Source: Acidobacteriota bacterium (lineage in GTDB: Bacteria; Acidobacteriota; Terriglobia; UBA7540). From it: a DNA stretch of 6,256 nt. This document shows positions 6,243 through 6,256 of the stretch, in pieces. The DNA is taken from positions 1-6,256 of the forward strand of contig JAJYJL010000535.1 in the NCBI GenBank assembly GCA_021789565.1. Direction: 5' to 3'. Position numbers and translations under genes: made by a program. Below the pieces are notes generated by a model that worked only from the letters and a program-made list of their open reading frames with translations, did no database searches and had not been told where the DNA came from. Numbering within the stretch: the first letter of the stretch is position 1; each line of letters opens with the position of its first letter.

Positions 6243-6256
6243 ATGTCGGAACCACT
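6243..6256 (+). CDS. Start of an unidentified plus-strand gene (first residues MSEPL)
   Basis: An excellent ribosome binding site, AGGAGG (6229-6234), sits eight bases before ATG 6243-6245, and the frame is open to the right edge. Only four full codons and two bases of the fifth are visible, reading M-S-E-P and then Leu (CTN). The product therefore cannot be identified. The palindromic element just upstream suggests a regulated gene, possibly a transcriptional regulator controlling itself. The gene is divergent from htrA across a 195-bp intergenic region. Confidence 0.7.

Overview
This 6.3 kb window looks like ordinary chromosomal DNA from a moderately GC-rich, Gram-negative-type bacterium. 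The gene content (hrcA followed by a probable grpE, a SYLF/Ysc84 protein, and a Do-type protease with a small peptidoglycan-binding partner) reminds me of Acidobacteriota. That assignment is inferred from gene content and style only, not from a marker gene. I see no tRNA, rRNA, CRISPR array, insertion sequence, prophage or transfer signature.

Layout from left to right. (1) The first 38 codons of a minus-strand gene, probably grpE, lie at 1-114. Upstream of it on the same strand is complete hrcA (210-1259), with a good sigma70-like promoter but no recognisable CIRCE operator. (2) A 231-bp divergent region separates hrcA from a plus-strand NAD(P)-dependent aldehyde dehydrogenase (1491-2981). 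(3) The dehydrogenase converges on a secreted SYLF-domain protein (3035-3727, minus). A perfect 8-bp-stem hairpin at 2982-3001 sits between the two stop codons. (4) After a 231-bp gap there is a two-gene minus-strand unit: a Do/HtrA-family serine protease (4467-6047) followed one base later by a small membrane protein with a peptidoglycan-binding domain and a very basic linker (3959-4465). (5) A 195-bp divergent region follows, holding the htrA promoter. It also holds a perfect 9-bp inverted repeat (6203-6225) just before the ribosome binding site of a plus-strand gene, of which only MSEPL is visible.

Two separate protein-quality-control loci lie at the ends of the window. HrcA and GrpE belong to the cytoplasmic Hsp70 (DnaK) branch, in which HrcA represses chaperone genes and GrpE is the nucleotide exchange factor. 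HtrA, with its coupled peptidoglycan-binding partner, and the exported SYLF protein act at the cell envelope. The aldehyde dehydrogenase appears to be a stand-alone metabolic gene. I found no evidence of a new multi-gene system. The most useful leads are the operator-like repeat at the right edge, the CIRCE-less hrcA leader, and the htrA-coupled Arg/His-rich peptidoglycan-binding protein.
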